Below, in pieces: positions 61,316 through 64,000 of a DNA stretch of 64,000 bases. This DNA is from an uncultured Lachnospiraceae bacterium (lineage in GTDB: Bacteria; Bacillota; Clostridia; Lachnospirales; Lachnospiraceae): contig CADAOY010000002.1 of the NCBI GenBank assembly GCA_902789665.1, positions 1 to 64,000 of the forward strand, in the 5' to 3' direction. Made by a program: the position numbers and the translations under genes. The notes under the pieces were generated by a model. That model ran no database searches and was not told the DNA's origin. It saw only the letters and a program-made list of their open reading frames with translations. Position 1 is the first letter of the stretch. Each line of letters opens with the position of its first letter.

Positions 61316-61912
61316 ATGGATATAGGCAGCGGTTATCTTGATAATTTAATATCAGAACTTGAGAGACTTCCTGGCATCGGCAGCAAGTCTGCCCAGAGAA
61401 TGGCACTTCACATCATTGGTCTTCCAATGGAAAGAGTTGTGAAGCTTGCAGACAGTATGCTTAATGCCAAGGAAAATATCCACTACTGTCATGAGTGTTT
61501 TAACTTAACAGATGGTGAAGTGTGCACCATATGCAAGAATACTGAGAGAGACCATAAGACCATTATGGTGGTTGAAAATGTAAGAGATTTATCTGCATAT
61601 GAGAAAACCGGCAAGTACAAGGGCGTTTATCATGTGCTTCACGGCGCCATCTCGCCTATGCTTGGCATCGGCCCTAATGACATTAAGTTAAAAGAACTGA
61701 TTGAAAGATTAAAAGGCGATGTGGACGAGGTTATTATTGCCACAAATTCAAGTCTGGAGGGCGAGACAACTGCCATGTATATCAGCAAATTAATCAAGCC
61801 TACAGGCATTAAGGTTACAAGAATCGCCAGCGGTGTACCGGTAGGCGGCGACCTTGAATATATTGATGAAGTAACGCTCCTTAGAGCGCTTGATGGAAGA
61901 ATTGAATTATAA
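61316..61912 (+). CDS. recR: Recombination protein RecR
   Basis: 198 residues, exactly family size. Helix-hairpin-helix LPGIGSKSAQRMALHI at the N terminus, zinc finger CHECFNLTDGEVCTICKN (residues 57-74), then the Toprim domain MVVENVRDLSAYEKTGKYKG. RecR works with RecO/RecF at gapped DNA. Starts right after ybaB. Confidence 0.97.
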   Translation: MDIGSGYLDNLISELERLPGIGSKSAQRMALHIIGLPMERVVKLADSMLNAKENIHYCHECFNLTDGEVCTICKNTERDHKTIMVVENVRDLSAYEKTGKYKGVYHVLHGAISPMLGIGPNDIKLKELIERLKGDVDEVIIATNSSLEGETTAMYISKLIKPTGIKVTRIASGVPVGGDLEYIDEVTLLRALDGRIEL

Positions 61913-61940
61913 CGCTTAAAGGCGTACAGGAGGTAGAATA

Positions 61941-62996
61941 TTGGGAATTACAGTCGAGGATTTTGGAACACTTGCTACAGGTGAGATGACACATCTTTAT
62001 ACCATTACCAACAAGAAGGGCAACCAGGTTGCAATCACTGATTTTGGCGGTATCATTGTTAAAATCATCATCAAGGATAAAGATGGCAATCCAAAGGATG
62101 TGGTTTTGGGCTTTGACAAAGTTAAGCCTTATACCAAAGACGTAAACTGTTATGGTGCCATCGTGGGACCGATTGCCAATAGAACTGCAGGGGCGGCTTT
62201 TGCCATAGGGGATAAGAAATATAAGCTTGAGGTTAATGACGGCGTGAACAACCTTCACACCAGCGCGAAGGAAGGTTTCCAGAAGAGACTCTGGAAGGCT
62301 AAAAAGGGCAAGGATTCCGTTACGCTTACTCTTCTTAAGAAAGATAAGGAAATGGGACACCCTGGTAAAATGCGCGTCTCCGTTACATACACCTTCACAG
62401 ACAAGGACGAACTCATAATTTCCTATGAGTCAGATACAGATAAAGAGACAGTTATCAACATGACCAACCATACATATTTTGCACTTAATGGTCATGACGA
62501 TACAAACATTTTCCATGAAAGATTATGGATTAATGCAGATAATTACACACCTATCCACAAGGGCGGAATTCCTACCGGCAAAATCGCCAAAGTTAAGGGA
62601 ACTCCAATGGACTTCACTAACAAGGAAGGCCGCGAGGTGTGCGAGAAATTCACATTTAATAATAAAATGATTGAGTATTGCAACGGCTATGACATCAACA
62701 TGGTTCTTAATAATTACAACGGAAAGAACCGCCTGGTTGCAACACTTTGGGATGATGTATCACATATCAAAATGGATACATATACAGATCTTCCGGGCAT
62801 TCAGTTCTACACAGGAAACTGGGTTGGGGAGAAGGCTGCCAAGGGTAAGGTGCCTTACGGACCAAGACAGGGCTTATGCCTTGAGACTCAGTTCTATCCG
62901 AATGTGGCTAACGAGAAGAACTTCCCACAGGCCGTTTACGGACCTAAGAAGGCCTATAAGACAACGACTACTTATGCATTTTCTATTTTCAAATAA
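61941..62996 (+). CDS. Aldose 1-epimerase (galactose mutarotase family)
   Basis: 351 residues, family size. GAIVGPIANRTAGAAF, NLHTSAKEGFQKRLW (catalytic His region), NMTNHTYFALNGH and YCNGYDINMVL and LCLETQFYPN (catalytic Glu) are all present. It interconverts alpha and beta anomers of galactose, glucose or similar sugars. Start is TTG 61941, with a perfect AGGAGG 7 bases before; no ATG fits better. It is 28 bases after recR. Confidence 0.92.
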   Translation: MGITVEDFGTLATGEMTHLYTITNKKGNQVAITDFGGIIVKIIIKDKDGNPKDVVLGFDKVKPYTKDVNCYGAIVGPIANRTAGAAFAIGDKKYKLEVNDGVNNLHTSAKEGFQKRLWKAKKGKDSVTLTLLKKDKEMGHPGKMRVSVTYTFTDKDELIISYESDTDKETVINMTNHTYFALNGHDDTNIFHERLWINADNYTPIHKGGIPTGKIAKVKGTPMDFTNKEGREVCEKFTFNNKMIEYCNGYDINMVLNNYNGKNRLVATLWDDVSHIKMDTYTDLPGIQFYTGNWVGEKAAKGKVPYGPRQGLCLETQFYPNVANEKNFPQAVYGPKKAYKTTTTYAFSIFK

Positions 62997-63008
62997 GGAT
63001 TAGAAGAA

Positions 63009-64000
63009 GTGGCTAAAGGATTTGGAAAAAAGAAAAAAGATAATATAACTCCAATTGGTTCAGTTAAGAAGGTTACGCTTAATCCAAAGAAGAGAAAGAA
63101 ACGCCAGATGTCTGACGTGGAGGCCAACGACCGTCAGATTATGAAGGAGACCATTAAGAAGGTGGTTTTCATTGGTTTCTGGGTGGTGATTTTTGTAGTG
63201 CTCATCTGGGTTTTTGGAGCATGGCTGTCAAATCGTCATTACTCTTCTTACAAAATCGTCGCCCAGTATGACAACACCATCACATCCAATTCGCAGGCTG
63301 TGAGACTGAATAATTCGGTGGTTGTATATAATAATGACGGAATTAAATGTATCAACAGCAAGGGTGATGTGGTCTGGAATGAGACTTACCAGATGCAGAA
63401 TCCGATGATTGAGATTGATGATAACATTCTGGGACTTGCAGATTACAATGGCAGTACACTCTACATGTTTAATGAAGAAGGGCTCATTGCCAAGGTTTCG
63501 ACAGATAAGCCGATTCGTAACGTTGCAGTTTCAAGGCGTCAGTGTGCAGCTGTTATTGTAGATAATTCCCTGCAGACACAGATTTATGTCTATGACTTTA
63601 CCAAGGAGCAGAATGACTGGCTTGCTGCATCATTTAGTACGACCATGGCAAACAGCGGATATCCGATTGATATTGCGATTTCGCCGACTGGATATCTTGT
63701 GGAAGTATCCTATCTCTTTGTAGGCGGAACGCAGTTTAGTACGTCGGTTGCTTTCTATAATTTTGGAGCAGTTGGACAAAATAGTACGGATAACTTAGTT
63801 AGTGAGTATTCATATGCTGATGCAGTTGTGCCGGAACTTAAATTCCTGTCATCTTCCAAGGCATGCGCTGTGGCTGATAACAGACTGATGTTCTATGGAG
63901 GAGATCAGTATCCTGAAAGTAAAATGGATGTCATGATTAATGAAGAAATCAAGGGCGTTTACTTCGGAGAGAGCCATGTGGCGGTTGTATTTAATAATAC
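63009..64000 (+). CDS. DUF5711-like membrane-anchored protein (3' end outside window)
   Basis: Reads open from GTG 63009 to the window end, 330 codons so far. Basic cytoplasmic start (MAKGFGKKKKDN, NPKKRKKRQMSD), one membrane helix at ~58-78 (VVFIGFWVVIFVVLIWVFGA), then an extracellular beta-rich domain with repeated short blocks (VVVYNNDGIKCINSKGDVVW, FYNFGAVGQ) resembling a beta-propeller. The layout and sequence fit the DUF5711 family. Function unknown. Twelve bases after the epimerase gene. Confidence 0.75.
   Translation, partial: MAKGFGKKKKDNITPIGSVKKVTLNPKKRKKRQMSDVEANDRQIMKETIKKVVFIGFWVVIFVVLIWVFGAWLSNRHYSSYKIVAQYDNTITSNSQAVRLNNSVVVYNNDGIKCINSKGDVVWNETYQMQNPMIEIDDNILGLADYNGSTLYMFNEEGLIAKVSTDKPIRNVAVSRRQCAAVIVDNSLQTQIYVYDFTKEQNDWLAASFSTTMANSGYPIDIAISPTGYLVEVSYLFVGGTQFSTSVAFYNFGAVGQNSTDNLVSEYSYADAVVPELKFLSSSKACAVADNRLMFYGGDQYPESKMDVMINEEIKGVYFGESHVAVVFNN

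Overview
The window looks like chromosomal DNA from an anaerobic Firmicute of the Lachnospiraceae type (Butyrivibrio, Roseburia and relatives). This is inferred from the AT-rich base composition, strong Shine-Dalgarno sites, the mix of families (EFR1 ferredoxin, CarD, PucR/CdaR regulator, DUF6020, DUF6044 and DUF5711 membrane proteins, clostripain), a T-box leader and a large SRP RNA. No rRNA or CRISPR array was seen. One tRNA (Ser, anticodon CGA) and one SRP RNA are present.

Layout. 1-5.1 kb: an accessory stretch with a truncated DUF6434-like gene, an HTH plus RhuM-Fic cassette bracketed by a 52-bp direct repeat, an EFR1 flavodoxin/ferredoxin, a low-molecular-weight phosphatase, a zinc-ribbon protein and a lone type IV pilin-like protein. 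5.1-9.5 kb: a leucine-type T-box controls a two-gene operon. The first protein is LeuA-like but lacks the normal catalytic and metal residues while keeping the leucine-binding domain. The second is a fusion of a sugar-isomerase TIM barrel with an acyl-CoA/AMP ligase. 9.5-21.6 kb: a housekeeping block (cca, PEGA lipoprotein, HU, rqcP, divIC-like, two polytopic membrane proteins, tilS, hpt, ftsH, acyl-ACP thioesterase). 21.6-38.3 kb: GH13 glycosidase with a structured leader, a PucR-type regulator, GT-C-like membrane proteins, a radical SAM activase with a hydrogenase-type regulator, tadA, a copper ATPase with an in-frame CopZ-like tail, SRP RNA, pgeF, clostripain and CarD.

38.3-57.9 kb is a surface-glycan island. 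It opens with a complete route from phosphoenolpyruvate to 2-hydroxyethylphosphonate: a three-domain nucleotidyltransferase/cytidylyltransferase/PEP mutase, an iron-type phosphonoacetaldehyde reductase and phosphonopyruvate decarboxylase. A 32-bp repeat array, a nucleotide-sugar dehydrogenase and a very AT-rich run of glycan genes follow: a racemase, two TagF-like transferases (one fused to a TagD-like cytidylyltransferase), GT4, WbsX, GT2 and RgpF-like proteins. Four of these carry an extra Rossmann-like module that also occurs as a free 133-residue protein. The simplest reading is a teichoic-acid-like or exopolysaccharide polymer decorated with phosphonate. The island ends in gene debris (SGNH, HAD, DUF4422 and DinD/BRO remnants), a HEPN/MNT toxin-antitoxin pair and an intact HAD phosphatase. 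58-64 kb returns to housekeeping: tRNA-Ser, phosphofructokinase, dnaX, ybaB, recR, an aldose epimerase and the start of a DUF5711 gene that runs off the window.

All functions come from reading motifs by eye. No database search, structure prediction or expression data was available.
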